A stretch of DNA of 40,586 nt from Nitrospirae bacterium MYbin6. Its GTDB lineage: Bacteria > Nitrospirota > Thermodesulfovibrionia > Thermodesulfovibrionales > Magnetobacteriaceae. Positions 1-9,621 of this stretch are shown here, one piece after another. Location of the stretch: NCBI GenBank assembly GCA_002753305.1, contig PEAC01000015.1, forward strand, positions 1-40,586. Reading direction: 5' to 3'. Position 1 is the first letter of the stretch, and every line of letters begins with the position of its first letter. The translations under genes were made by a program, and so were the position numbers. Under the pieces are notes generated by a model that saw only the letters and a list, made by a program, of their open reading frames with translations, made no database searches and had not been told where the DNA came from.

Positions 1-240
1 CTCTTGTATCTCACTATTCAAAATATATCGGAGAAATGGACTCAGCCACAAAGAAATTGGGGTCAGACAATTTCTCAGCTTGCTATTTTCTTCGAAGGGA
101 GGTTTCTATTGGACTTAGATGTTAAGGGCTAAAATCGGCCCTGACACAGTTTAGTTAACAGATCCTACCAGACAGCCTGAGATTGTCTTACAATCAACGG
201 CGGGAGATATTAGGAGCACTGTCAGACCTTATCGTGGTCA
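1..240. other. Intergenic/edge sequence, no gene recognised
   Basis: No convincing coding frame. It lies downstream of the stop codon of the MdtC-OMF fusion gene. A small hairpin, AGGGC/GCCCT with an 8-base loop, sits at about 127-144, but no T-run follows it on the minus strand, so it is not a clear intrinsic terminator. The stretch may be the decayed end of a mobile element, but nothing confirms this. Confidence 0.4.
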
Positions 241-3200
241 TTACAAATTATTTGCATTAGACGAGTTGGCATCCCACGGGCCGCCCAGGGCCTTGATTAA
301 CAGTACGCTGTTTGTCAGCAGGCGGCCTGATATGTCTGCCGCTGTCTTTCTGTTATTAAGCTCAATGTTTTGGATTACTATCATGTCAAGATTGCCGATG
401 ATGCCGGCCTTGTACTGATTTGTGGCTATGGCCGAGGCGGCCTCTGAGGCCTTTACCGCCTCGTTTTGTGCCTTTTGCTCAAGGGCAAGTGTTTCTAAGG
501 TGGAGAGGCAATCCTCCACCTCCTGAAAGGCCGTCAGCACGGTCTGCCTGTATGTGGCAACCGTTGCGTCGTAATTCGCCCGTGCCTGCTCGGTAAGGGC
601 CGCCCTCTGCCCACCGTCAAATATTGTCCCGGCTATCGACGCCCCAAGCGACCATACCATGCCTGGCCACGACAACAACTTTGAAATCGTTGCGCTGTCA
701 AACCCGCCCGACGGGCTTAGGGTTACGCTTGGAAAATACGCCGCAAGGGCAACTCCGATTTGCGCGTTGGCGGCTGCCATACGACGCTCCGCGGCGGCTA
801 TGTCGGCCCGGCGCCTTAATAACTCCGAGGGTACACCGGCCGGTATGGCAGGTGCCGCGCTCAATTGCGGCATAAAGGGAATCGAAAACGACGAGGCCGG
901 TTTCCCCAGCAGCATCGCTATGGCATGCTCCAGTTTTGAGCGCTGTACGCCTAAATCTATAGACTGGGCACGGGTGGTGTTGAGTTGAGTCTCGGCATTA
1001 AGCACATCAGCCCGGCTAACTACGCCGTTATTGTAGCGGTTTTTTATAATCTCAAGGGTCTTTTCGTATGCCTTGATAGTATCGTTGAGGATTTGCCGCT
1101 GAGTGTCAAGCGTGCGAAGTTGAAAGTAGTCCGTTGCGACCTCCGCCTGAGTGCTCAACCTAAGGGCCTCGATATCGGCAAAGCTGGCCTCGGCGCTTGC
1201 CTGGCTGGCCTCAATTGCGCGCCTGACGCTGCCCCAGAGGTCTAAATCCCAACTGGCCATGCCAGACAGGGAATAATCCCACGCGGCACTTGGTACCGTG
1301 CTTGTGGATATGCTGCCTGAGCTTCTTGACCTGCTTATAACGGCTCCGGTAGAAAGCGCGGGAAACAGCTTTGACCTTGCCGAGTCGACAAGCGCGCGGG
1401 CCTGCCGGAACTGTGCCTCTTTCACCGCAATGTTTTGATTTGAGATGCCGGCCTCTTTTATAAGTTCATTGAGCAGGGGGTCGTTAAACACCTCCCACCA
1501 TGCCTCGTTCGTTATGTTATCCACCGGCACTGTGGCCGGGGAGGCCTCTTTATAATCGGCCGGGATCTCCATCGACGGCCTGACGTAGTCCTTGCCGGCC
1601 GTGCACGAGATTAACAGCACACATGACGCCAGCAATACGAGGGCCTTTAGTCCCGCAATGCCATCAAAGTCTCTGCGATTTCTGAATTTCAGCACCCGGA
1701 GCCTCAATCTGTCCATGTATAAGTATATCACCGGGGTCGTGTAAAGTGTTAGTATCTGGCTTAAAATCAATCCCCCTACGATAGTAATCCCAAGGGGACG
1801 GCGAAGTTCTGACCCCACGCCGGTCCCAACGGCAAGCGGCAATGCCCCCAGGAGGGCCGCCATCGTGGTCATCATAATTGGCCTGAACCTTAACAGACAC
1901 GCCTCGTGTATTGCGTCCTTGGGACTTATGCCATGCCTCCTCTCGGTATCCAGGGCAAAGTCCACCATCATTATCCCGTTTTTCTTTACTATTCCTATAA
2001 GCAGTATAATCCCTATTATGGCTATTATACTTAACTCCGTACGAAATATAAGGAGGGCCGAAACGGCGCCCACCCCAGCCGATGGCAGCGTGGAGAGTAT
2101 GGTTATCGGGTGGATATAGCTTTCATAGAGGATTCCAAGCACAATGTAGACCGTCACAAGGGCGGCAAGAATCAGCCAGGGTTCATTGGCAAGTGAGGCC
2201 TTAAATGCCTGAGCAGAGCCGGAAAACGACCCGCGCACGCTTGACGGCATCCCTATCTCTGCGGCGGCCCTCTCTATTGCCGCTACCCCCTCGCCCAGGG
2301 CCGTCCCCTGTGGAATATTAAACGATATCGTTATTGATGGAAACTGCCCCTGATGGTTTATTGCCAGGGCAGATGTGGACTGCTCATACCGGGTAAAGGC
2401 GCTCAAGGGGACACGGGTACCCGTGGCAGTAAATACGTATATGTCGTTTAGAGTGTCGGCGTGCTGCCAGTACTCCGGGGCGACCTCCATCACTACCCTG
2501 TACTGGTTAAGGGCGGTGTACGTAACCGATACCTGGCGCTGCCCAAAGGCGTCATACAAGACGGCGTCTATCATCTGTGGTGTTATGCCGAGGCGTGAGG
2601 CACTGAAGCGGTCTATCTGAAGCGTAACCTGTCGGCCATTGTCCTGTAAGTCACTGTTTACGTCGACAATCTGCGGGGTATGCTGAAGTTTTTGGAGCAT
2701 CTTCTGTGCCCACATATTAAGCTCTGGGATGTCCCCCCCCTGAAGCGTATACTGATAGAGGGCGCCCCCGATTCTTCCACCTATGCGGATGTCCTGAACG
2801 GGCTGCAGGAAAGTCGGGGCGCCGGGGACGCTGTCAAGCTTCTTGCGAAGCCTTTTGATGACCTCCCGGGCTGAAGATTTACGCACTTCAAACGGGGCAA
2901 GGGAGATAAACATCCGGCCTGTGTTTGTGGTTGAGCCGCCTCCACCTCCGCCTCCGGTAAATCCCGTCACATACTCCACATCAGGGTCTTCTTTTATAAT
3001 ATTGACGATTTGCTCAAGTTTCCCCTTCATCGCCTGAAACGATATGTCCTGTGCCGCCTGAATTCTTCCGGAAATACGCCCGGTATCCTGCTCAGGGAAA
3101 AAACCCTTGGGAATGGAGACAAACAGATAAACGCTCATTATGGCCGTAAGCAGTGTCAGGCAGAGCATGAAAAACGAATGCCGAAGGGCCACATTCAGGC

Positions 3201-4755
3201 TGCGCTCGTAGAGCCTGAACATCCAGTTAAAAAACCCCTCGCTAATGCGATACGGAAGTCCGTGTTTAGCTGTCCCCTCGTTCTTAATAACAGTCGCGCA
3301 CATCATCGGCGTCGTCGTCAGAGAGACGGCCAGAGATATAAGTATTGAGGCCGAGAGTGTAACGGCAAACTCACGAAAGAGCCTTCCTACAATGCCCTCC
3401 ATCAGCAAAATCGGGATAAACACGGCAACAAGCGACAAGCTCATAGAAACCACGGTAAAGGCAATTTCCCTGGAACCCTTTACAGCGGCCTCATATGGAG
3501 ACATTCCCTTTTCCCTGTATCTGGAAATATTTTCAAGCACCACAATGGCGTCATCAACGACAAACCCCGTGGCCACCGTCAGGGCCATCAGCGACAGGTT
3601 ATTAAGGGAATATCCAAAAAGGTACATCACGGCAAACGTCCCGGTAATTGAGACAAATACGGCAACAGCGGGGGCCAGCGTGGCCCTGAGGCTGCGAATG
3701 AACCAGAAAACGACAAGTATAACCAACACACCGGAAAGCACAAGCGAATGCTTTACCACCCTTAGTGACCCCGTGATTGGCGGCGTTCTGTCAAGCACTA
3801 CGGAGAGGTTGACGCTGCCCGGTAAGATTGCCTCAAGCTGCGGCATAACCCCCCTGATGCTGTGCACCGTTTCAATAATATTGGCCCCCGGCTGCCGAAA
3901 AATAACCAACATAACGGCCGGCCTTCCGTTGACCATACCGGCAACGCGCAGGTCCTCGACCGAGTCCTCGACCGTGGCCACATCCGACAGCCGTAGTGTA
4001 AAGCCGTTTTTGTAGGAAATAATCAGGGGAAGATATTCTTTGGCGCCATGGAGCTGGCCGTTGGTCATAATTTCCCATACCTTGCCCCCTTCGGAGATCT
4101 GCCCCTTGGGCCGGTTAACGTTCGTGGTAGCAAGCATGGCGCGTACGGTCTCAAGCGAAACGCCATACTTGTTTAACGCCGTGGGGTTTAAGTCCACCCT
4201 TACGGCAGGGAGCGCACCGCCACCGGTAAATACCTGTCCTACCCCCTTAATTTGGGATATTTTTTGCTGGAGTACGCTTGAGGCGATGTCGTACATGTGG
4301 GCCCTGCTTACGGTGTCCGATGTAAGGGCGATGATAAGAATTGGGGCGTCGGCGGGGTTGGATTTCCTGTATGTGGGGTTGTTGGGAAGGTTCGCGGGTA
4401 AATCACTCCTTGCGGCGTTTATGGCTGCCTGAACGTCGCGTGCCGCGCCGTTTATATCCCTGTCAAGGGCAAATTGAAGCGTCACTGAAGTAGTCCCACG
4501 GTAACTTGCCGAGGTCATCTCGGTAACGCCGGCTATACGGGTGAACTGCTTCTCAAGCGGGGCGGCCACGGATGTGGCCATTGTCTCGGGGTCGGCCCCG
4601 GGCAGTGCCGCACTCACAGATATAGTCGGGGAATCTATCTGTGGCAGCGGAGACACGGCAAGTGAGAAAAACGCTATCACCCCCGCTAAGACCACGGCTA
4701 TTGTTATCAGCGTAGTGGAAACCGGCCTGTTTATGAATATCTCAACGAATCTCAT
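241..4755 (-). CDS. mdtC: MdtC-type RND efflux permease fused to a NodT/OprM-family outer-membrane lipoprotein
   Basis: Predicted 1504 residues, against about 1025 for MdtC. Residues 1 to about 1020 form a complete HAE-1 RND permease: the N-terminus, the TM4 motif VDDAIVVLENI near residue 400 and the RFRPIMMTT region all closely resemble E. coli MdtC. A run of seven glycines sits in a periplasmic loop (DNA about 2937-2957). With no stop codon the frame continues into a full outer-membrane factor of about 455 residues, which begins with a basic stretch, a hydrophobic segment and a lipobox ending at Cys1051 (codon 1605-1603). An in-frame ATG (1716-1714, Met1014) could serve as an internal start for the OMF. 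The start overlaps the mdtB stop as ATGA. With mdtA and mdtB it should form a tripartite drug or metabolite efflux pump across both membranes. The fusion puts a lipoprotein signal inside a polyprotein; cleavage or reinitiation could separate the halves. A sequencing error removing a stop is possible. Confidence 0.9.
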   Translation of the reverse strand: MRFVEIFINRPVSTTLITIAVVLAGVIAFFSLAVSPLPQIDSPTISVSAALPGADPETMATSVAAPLEKQFTRIAGVTEMTSASYRGTTSVTLQFALDRDINGAARDVQAAINAARSDLPANLPNNPTYRKSNPADAPILIIALTSDTVSRAHMYDIASSVLQQKISQIKGVGQVFTGGGALPAVRVDLNPTALNKYGVSLETVRAMLATTNVNRPKGQISEGGKVWEIMTNGQLHGAKEYLPLIISYKNGFTLRLSDVATVEDSVEDLRVAGMVNGRPAVMLVIFRQPGANIIETVHSIRGVMPQLEAILPGSVNLSVVLDRTPPITGSLRVVKHSLVLSGVLVILVVFWFIRSLRATLAPAVAVFVSITGTFAVMYLFGYSLNNLSLMALTVATGFVVDDAIVVLENISRYREKGMSPYEAAVKGSREIAFTVVSMSLSLVAVFIPILLMEGIVGRLFREFAVTLSASILISLAVSLTTTPMMCATVIKNEGTAKHGLPYRISEGFFNWMFRLYERSLNVALRHSFFMLCLTLLTAIMSVYLFVSIPKGFFPEQDTGRISGRIQAAQDISFQAMKGKLEQIVNIIKEDPDVEYVTGFTGGGGGGGSTTNTGRMFISLAPFEVRKSSAREVIKRLRKKLDSVPGAPTFLQPVQDIRIGGRIGGALYQYTLQGGDIPELNMWAQKMLQKLQHTPQIVDVNSDLQDNGRQVTLQIDRFSASRLGITPQMIDAVLYDAFGQRQVSVTYTALNQYRVVMEVAPEYWQHADTLNDIYVFTATGTRVPLSAFTRYEQSTSALAINHQGQFPSITISFNIPQGTALGEGVAAIERAAAEIGMPSSVRGSFSGSAQAFKASLANEPWLILAALVTVYIVLGILYESYIHPITILSTLPSAGVGAVSALLIFRTELSIIAIIGIILLIGIVKKNGIMMVDFALDTERRHGISPKDAIHEACLLRFRPIMMTTMAALLGALPLAVGTGVGSELRRPLGITIVGGLILSQILTLYTTPVIYLYMDRLRLRVLKFRNRRDFDGIAGLKALVLLASCVLLISCTAGKDYVRPSMEIPADYKEASPATVPVDNITNEAWWEVFNDPLLNELIKEAGISNQNIAVKEAQFRQARALVDSARSKLFPALSTGAVISRSRSSGSISTSTVPSAAWDYSLSGMASWDLDLWGSVRRAIEASQASAEASFADIEALRLSTQAEVATDYFQLRTLDTQRQILNDTIKAYEKTLEIIKNRYNNGVVSRADVLNAETQLNTTRAQSIDLGVQRSKLEHAIAMLLGKPASSFSIPFMPQLSAAPAIPAGVPSELLRRRADIAAAERRMAAANAQIGVALAAYFPSVTLSPSGGFDSATISKLLSWPGMVWSLGASIAGTIFDGGQRAALTEQARANYDATVATYRQTVLTAFQEVEDCLSTLETLALEQKAQNEAVKASEAASAIATNQYKAGIIGNLDMIVIQNIELNNRKTAADISGRLLTNSVLLIKALGGPWDANSSNANNL

Positions 4756-7700
4756 GGTGCCACTGTAGCTTGAGAGTCATTTCTTCCCGCGCGTTTGGAT
4801 ATTTTATCGAAGGCAAGGTATATGGCCGGTGTTGTGTAGAGGGTCAGGGCCTGGCTGAGGATCAATCCTCCGACGATGGTTATGCCCAGGGGGCGCCTTA
4901 ACTCAGACCCCACGCTGCTGCCAAGGGCCAGCGGCAGCGCCCCTAACAGGGCCGCCATTGTGGTCATCATTATTGGTCGAAATCTTAACAGGCACGCCTC
5001 ATATATTGCCTCCTCGGCACTCTTTCCATCTTTACGCTGCCCCTCCAGAGCAAAATCCACCATCATAATGCCGTTTTTCTTGACTATCCCTTGCAGCAGT
5101 ATTATCCCTATGACGGCTATTACGTCGAGGTCCATCTTAAATAACAACAGTGAGGCCACGGCCCCCACACCGGCCGACGGCAGCGTGGAGAGTATCGTTA
5201 CGGGATGAATATAACTCTCATAGAGGATGCCAAGTACGATGTATACCGTTATAAGGGCAGCAAGAATAAGCAGGGGTTCGTTGGAGAGTGACGCCTTAAA
5301 GGCCTGCGCAGTGCCATAGAAACTTCCCCTGATGCTTGCCGGCAGGTTTATCTGCCGCGCTGTTTCCTCTATGGCCGCAACGGCTTCGCCAAGTGCCCTG
5401 CCCGGGGCCAGATTAAACGATATAGTTACGGCTGGGAATTGCCCCTGCCGGTTGATAACAAGCGGCCCGGTGGTCTCTGAGACCGCCGCTAATGATCTTA
5501 GCGGCACCTGTCCGCCGTTTATGCCCCGGATATAGATGTCGTTTAACCCTGAGATCCCCTCTCTGAACTGGTTTTTGACCGAGAGTACAACCCTGTACTG
5601 GTTAAGCTCGGTGAAAATCGTCGATATCTGCCTCTGGCCAAAGGCGTCATAAAGGGTATCGTCAATCATCTGCGGTGTGATGCCAAACTGTGAGGCGCTG
5701 TTGCGATTTATAGAAAGAAATACTCTCAGGCCGTCGTTTAATCTGTCGCTGCTTACGTCTTGCAGTTCAGGGCGGGCCTCAAGGGCCTTTATTAATTGCG
5801 GCGCAAGTTCATTCAGCTCATCGGCGTTGGGGTCCTCTACTGTGTATTGAAACTGTGTACGGCTTATCCTTGAGTCCACTGTGAGGTCCTGTACGGGCTG
5901 CATAAAGAGGGTGATGCCCTGGGCGCTGTCAAGCCGGGGCTTAAGGCGGCGGATTACGTCAGATGCGCTGATTTTTCTTACTAGCAGGGGTTTTAAATTT
6001 ATAAGTATGCGCCCGCTATTAAGCGTAGTGTTTGTGCCGTCAACTCCTATGAACGATGAGAGGCTCTCAACGGCCGGGTCTTCGGTGATTATCTTTGCAA
6101 GGGATTGCTGGCGCCTGGACATTTCGGTAAACGATATGGACTGCGGGGCCTCGGAGATTCCCTGAATCACACCGGTATCCTGAATCGGGAAAAACCCCTT
6201 CGGAGTTATAATATATAAGACCACCGTCAGCGCCAGTGTGGCGATGGCAACAAGAATCGTCAGTGGCCGATGTTTAAGCGCCAGTCTGAGCGTCCTGCCG
6301 TAGCCCTCTATTATCTTATCAAAAATGTCCTGTGTGGCCCGATATAACTTTCCATGCTGAGTAATGGATGAGTGCCTGAGAATCCTGGCGCACATCATGG
6401 GTGTAAGGGTAAGCGATACAAATGCAGAAATAACAATTGTAACCCCTAAGGTGACGGCAAACTCTCTGAATAGCCGCCCAACGACATCCCCCATAAAAAG
6501 CAGGGGAATCAACACCGCTACCAACGAAACGGTAAGAGACAAGATGGTAAAGGCGATCTGCTCAGACCCCTTCAGGGCCGCCGCAAGGGGAGCTTCCCCC
6601 TCTTCGACATACCTTGATATGTTTTCAATCATCACAATGGCGTCGTCAACGATAAAACCCGTCGAAATTGTCAGGGCCATAAGCGGCGGGTTGTTCAGGC
6701 TAAACCCCAGAAGATACATAACCCCAAACGTACCGGCAATTGACAGCGGCACGGCAACGCCTGGAATCACGGTGGCAGGCAGGTTGCAGAGAAAAAGGAA
6801 TATAACCAGCACCACCAGCACCACGGCCAGTACAAGCTCAAACTGGACATCCTTAATTGATTGGCGAATCGTAACCGTGCGGTCTGTCAGTATCGACAGG
6901 TTAATGGACGGAGGCAGTGAGTTTTTCAGTTGCGGCATAAGTTTCTTGATGCGATTGACGACCTCAATGACATTGGCCCCGGGCTGCCTTTGAATGTTGA
7001 CGATAACGGCCGCGGAGTTGTTCATCCAGGCGGCCTGATTCAGGTTCTCTGCGTCATCGACGGCGTCGGCCACGTCCGAGAGATACACCGGGGCATTGTT
7101 CTTATAGCTCACAATAAGCTGCCTGTAGTCTTTCGCCGCAAAGAGCTGGTCATTGGCCCCTATGGCGAAAGCCTGCCGTGGGCCGTCAAAACTTCCCTTT
7201 GCCTGGTTGACGTTGGCTGTCGCTATGGAGTTTCTTATGTCCTCAAGGGTAAGGCCATAGGCGGCAAGGGCCGTGGGATTGGCGTGGATTCTGATGGCGG
7301 GTTTCTGGCCGCCGCTTATGCTTACAAGCCCTACTCCAGACAGCTGTGAGATCTTCTGTACGAAGCGCGTTTCTGCAAGGTCTTCCACCTGCGGAAGCGT
7401 TAACGTATCCGAGGTAAGGGTGAGCGTCAGAACGGGGGTGTCTGCCGGGTTAACCTTACTGTAGACGGGTGGGTTTGGCAGGTCCCCGGGCAGGAAATTA
7501 AAGGACGCGTTTATAGCCGCCTGAACCTGTTGTTCTGCAATGTCAAGATTTAAGTCAAGGGTAAATTGAAGGGTGATAATGGAGCTGCCACCGGAGCTGC
7601 TTGAGGCCATATGAGTAAGGCCTGGCATCTGGCCAAATTGCCGCTCCAGCGGGGAGGTAATAGATGAGGCCATCACCTCGGGGCTTGCGCCCGGGTAAAA

Positions 7701-7847
7701 CGTTCGCACCTGGATTGTAGGATAATCTACCTGAGGCAGTGCCGACACAGGCAGTTGTTTATATGCAATGGCCCCAGCCAACAGCACAGCTATCATAATA
7801 AGCATGGTTGCCACGGGTCTCATGATGAAAAGACGAGAGAGGTTCAT
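4752..7847 (-). CDS. mdtB: MdtB-type RND multidrug efflux permease
   Basis: 1031 residues, the usual RND length. Strongly MdtB-like from the N-terminus (SRLFIMRPVAT, LPVSALPQVDYPTIQV) to the C-terminus. The TM4 proton-relay pair lies in GFIVDDAIVMIENI near residue 400, and RFRPIMMTTMAALLGALPLA follows in the second half. The protein is a proton-driven inner-membrane pump with 12 TM helices and two large periplasmic loops. In MdtABC/MuxABC systems two different RND subunits combine into one heterotrimer with a single adaptor, which fits the mdtA-mdtB-mdtC order here. Its ATG shares one base with the mdtA stop (TAATG) and its TGA overlaps the next ATG, so the three genes are translationally coupled. 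The substrate cannot be told from sequence. Confidence 0.93.
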   Translation of the reverse strand: MNLSRLFIMRPVATMLIMIAVLLAGAIAYKQLPVSALPQVDYPTIQVRTFYPGASPEVMASSITSPLERQFGQMPGLTHMASSSSGGSSIITLQFTLDLNLDIAEQQVQAAINASFNFLPGDLPNPPVYSKVNPADTPVLTLTLTSDTLTLPQVEDLAETRFVQKISQLSGVGLVSISGGQKPAIRIHANPTALAAYGLTLEDIRNSIATANVNQAKGSFDGPRQAFAIGANDQLFAAKDYRQLIVSYKNNAPVYLSDVADAVDDAENLNQAAWMNNSAAVIVNIQRQPGANVIEVVNRIKKLMPQLKNSLPPSINLSILTDRTVTIRQSIKDVQFELVLAVVLVVLVIFLFLCNLPATVIPGVAVPLSIAGTFGVMYLLGFSLNNPPLMALTISTGFIVDDAIVMIENISRYVEEGEAPLAAALKGSEQIAFTILSLTVSLVAVLIPLLFMGDVVGRLFREFAVTLGVTIVISAFVSLTLTPMMCARILRHSSITQHGKLYRATQDIFDKIIEGYGRTLRLALKHRPLTILVAIATLALTVVLYIITPKGFFPIQDTGVIQGISEAPQSISFTEMSRRQQSLAKIITEDPAVESLSSFIGVDGTNTTLNSGRILINLKPLLVRKISASDVIRRLKPRLDSAQGITLFMQPVQDLTVDSRISRTQFQYTVEDPNADELNELAPQLIKALEARPELQDVSSDRLNDGLRVFLSINRNSASQFGITPQMIDDTLYDAFGQRQISTIFTELNQYRVVLSVKNQFREGISGLNDIYIRGINGGQVPLRSLAAVSETTGPLVINRQGQFPAVTISFNLAPGRALGEAVAAIEETARQINLPASIRGSFYGTAQAFKASLSNEPLLILAALITVYIVLGILYESYIHPVTILSTLPSAGVGAVASLLLFKMDLDVIAVIGIILLQGIVKKNGIMMVDFALEGQRKDGKSAEEAIYEACLLRFRPIMMTTMAALLGALPLALGSSVGSELRRPLGITIVGGLILSQALTLYTTPAIYLAFDKISKRAGRNDSQATVAP

Positions 7848-9070
7848 TACTCAGACTTTCGTGTAGAGTTGTCCTGAGAGGATTTTTGTACTTGTACCTT
7901 CATGCCTTCGGTGAGCCTCTCGGCCCCGCCTGTAACAACTACTTCACCTGGCGCAAGGCCATCGTCTATGGATGTTGTGTCCTTCTGAGTCTCGCCGACT
8001 TTGACAAAGCGCATGGCAGCCGTGTTGTCTGGCTTAAGTACGTAGACGAATGTCTTCTTTTGGGTCTGCTGTATGGCCGATGATGGGATGAGGACGGTAT
8101 TGCGCCTGACATCCAGGAGCAGCTTGACGTTTACGAATTGGTTAGGGAAGAGTTCGCCGTTGTCGTTTTGGAATTTGGCCTTAAGGCGGACAGTGCCCGT
8201 GTTGAGGTCTATTTGGTTGTCTATTGTAAGGAGCTGCCCTGTAGCAAGTTTGCGGGTCTGATTTCTGTCATAGGCGTCGACCTGAGGCGGCATGCCTTTT
8301 TTCATCCTGTCAAGGACGCTGGGCAGGTGGTCTTCGGCTATGGGAAATATTACGGAGATCGGTTTAAGCTGAGTGATGACGACTATTGGATTAACATCGT
8401 TTGTGTGGATGATGTTTCCCGTGTCTATCTGCCGGAGGCCTGTTCTGCCGCTTATCGGTGCGGTAATTCTTGAGTAATCTATCTGGAGCCTTGCGTTATC
8501 CACCTGTCCTTTGTCGGCCTTGATGGCGGCCTCATACTGTTTTACGAGAGATTCCTGCGTATCAAGCTGCTGCTTTGAGACGGAGTCCTGTTGAAAGAGC
8601 GTCCGGTATCTCTCTACGTCAAGGCGGGCGTTGTTAAGCAGTGCGGTGTCCTTTGCAAGCTGCCCTTCGGCCTGAGCCAGTTGAATTTCAAACGGCCTGG
8701 GGTCTATGAGCGCTAAGAGGTCTCCTTTATTAACGTTTTGCCCCTCCTCAAATAGCACCTTTAACAGTTGGCCATCGACGCGGCTTCTTACGCTAACGGT
8801 ACCAAACGGCACAACCGTGCCAAGCCCGTTAATGTATGACCCCATATCCCCGGTATTGGCCTCTGCTGCTTCCACTGATGGAGTCTGGGTTTTAGATGTC
8901 TTGTTGTCCGATGATGTAGTGTAAGCGGACTTCCCTGATTTGCCGCCAAACATGTATAGCGCTAAAGCCGCCAAAAGAACAATCGACAATGCAGCCACAA
9001 TCGGGAGCTTCGATTTCAGATGTGCAGATGCCGCTTTTATATCAGTATCTTCTATTTTAGAATACACCAA
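7847..9070 (-). CDS. mdtA: MdtA-type periplasmic adaptor (membrane fusion protein) of RND pump
   Basis: About 407 residues. The N-terminus has one membrane anchor (about residues 24-45), then a low-complexity Ser/Thr/Lys linker. The HlyD-type lipoyl/coiled-coil hairpin follows, with VRSRVDGQLLKVLFEEGQNV before the coiled coil and the matching half SRITAPISGRTGLRQ after it, then beta-barrel and membrane-proximal domains. The adaptor bridges the inner-membrane MdtB/MdtC permease to the outer-membrane factor. The start is uncertain: TTG at 9070 or GTG at 9067, with no strong ribosome-binding site. The gene is 34 bases downstream of the coiled-coil protein gene and overlaps mdtB, so it belongs to the same operon. 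Confidence 0.9.
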   Translation of the reverse strand: MVYSKIEDTDIKAASAHLKSKLPIVAALSIVLLAALALYMFGGKSGKSAYTTSSDNKTSKTQTPSVEAAEANTGDMGSYINGLGTVVPFGTVSVRSRVDGQLLKVLFEEGQNVNKGDLLALIDPRPFEIQLAQAEGQLAKDTALLNNARLDVERYRTLFQQDSVSKQQLDTQESLVKQYEAAIKADKGQVDNARLQIDYSRITAPISGRTGLRQIDTGNIIHTNDVNPIVVITQLKPISVIFPIAEDHLPSVLDRMKKGMPPQVDAYDRNQTRKLATGQLLTIDNQIDLNTGTVRLKAKFQNDNGELFPNQFVNVKLLLDVRRNTVLIPSSAIQQTQKKTFVYVLKPDNTAAMRFVKVGETQKDTTSIDDGLAPGEVVVTGGAERLTEGMKVQVQKSSQDNSTRKSE

Positions 9071-9104
9071 AAGATTTGTATAGCGTCCCCGGAACTGTAC
9101 TCTG

Positions 9105-9512
9105 TTACTTTACCAGGCCAAAGAGTTTGGCAATCAGGTCAAGGGCCTTCGGGTTGGTTAAGAGCATGACGAAAAGAAGGATTAGAAAATATATCTTTAT
9201 TTTCCAGTCCATAGCAGTTAATTTCTCGCTTAACCGGCCTTCAACGGCAGTAATTCTCTCGTTAAGCTGGCCTGCAACGGCAGTAATTCTCTCGTTAAGC
9301 CTGCCCTCCAGCTTTGCTAAATCTTCCTTAGCGGCCAGTTCTTTAGTTAACTCTTCTTTAATCTCTGCTTTCTTTTGAATAGCAACGGCTTCTGCCTTTC
9401 CCTCAATGGCGTCAAAAGAGGCCGTCAGAAGTTTCCCAACCTCACGTGCTTCCTCTTTGCCAACCTTTTGTTCAAGCAGGTCGTATACTTCTATCGGTAA
9501 TGTCGTAGGCAT
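9105..9512 (-). CDS. Small coiled-coil protein with C-terminal membrane anchor (DUF1640/CCDC90-like)
   Basis: About 135 residues from the ATG at 9512; a longer frame begins at a TTG at 9548, which lies inside the predicted -35 box. The N-terminal half (LPIEVYDLLEQKVGKEEAREV) and the heptad-rich middle predict a long coiled coil. It includes an 11-residue repeat, LNERITAV, encoded by a tandem 33-base DNA repeat. One hydrophobic helix, YFLILLFVMLL, lies near the C-terminus. This resembles the DUF1640-type coiled-coil membrane proteins, whose bacterial role is not established. It lies 34 bases upstream of mdtA on the same strand and is probably the first gene of the efflux transcript. The -10 box ends 6 bases before the ATG, suggesting a leaderless message. 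Confidence 0.7.
   Translation of the reverse strand: MPTTLPIEVYDLLEQKVGKEEAREVGKLLTASFDAIEGKAEAVAIQKKAEIKEELTKELAAKEDLAKLEGRLNERITAVAGQLNERITAVEGRLSEKLTAMDWKIKIYFLILLFVMLLTNPKALDLIAKLFGLVK
9242..9307 (-). repeat. Tandem 33-base repeat (two copies) inside coiled-coil gene
   Basis: Two adjacent nearly identical 33-base units (9242-9274 and 9275-9307), each containing CAACGGCAGTAATTCTCTCG on the plus strand. They keep the reading frame and add one 11-residue hendecad of coiled coil per copy, so copy number could vary without breaking the gene. Confidence 0.85.
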
Positions 9513-9518
9513 TACTTC

Positions 9519-9548
9519 ATTATAACTCAACTGAAGAGAGGAAATCAA
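9519..9548 (-). promoter_or_regulatory. Sigma-70-type promoter for the coiled-coil/mdtABC operon
   Basis: On the minus strand: TTGATT (9548-9543), an 18-base spacer, then TATAAT (9524-9519). The expected start of transcription falls at or next to the A of the ATG at 9512. This argues against the upstream TTG start and for a leaderless or nearly leaderless mRNA. Confidence 0.55.
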
Positions 9549-9585
9549 TTAACGAAAATTTGACGTTATCGTGTTTAAATTTTAA

Positions 9586-9615
9586 TTGACTTAATATGAA
9601 GATATATGATATAAC
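9586..9615 (+). promoter_or_regulatory. Sigma-70-type promoter for the dsbC-like gene
   Basis: TTGACT (9586-9591), an 18-base spacer, then TATAAC (9610-9615). The ATG at 9622 follows 6 bases later, so the transcript would start at or very near the start codon. It is divergent from the promoter at 9519-9548. Confidence 0.5.
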
Positions 9616-9621
9616 TCAGTT

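Noticed and set aside
127..144. Hairpin AGGGC/GCCCT as terminator of the efflux operon
   Set aside because: Only five pairs and no T-run on the minus strand.
1..240. Possible decayed IS end
   Set aside because: No transposase fragment or second terminal repeat seen in the window.
3245..4015. 256-codon plus-strand ORF within mdtC
   Set aside because: Antisense frame of a strongly conserved RND gene with Ser/Thr/Ile-rich shadow composition.
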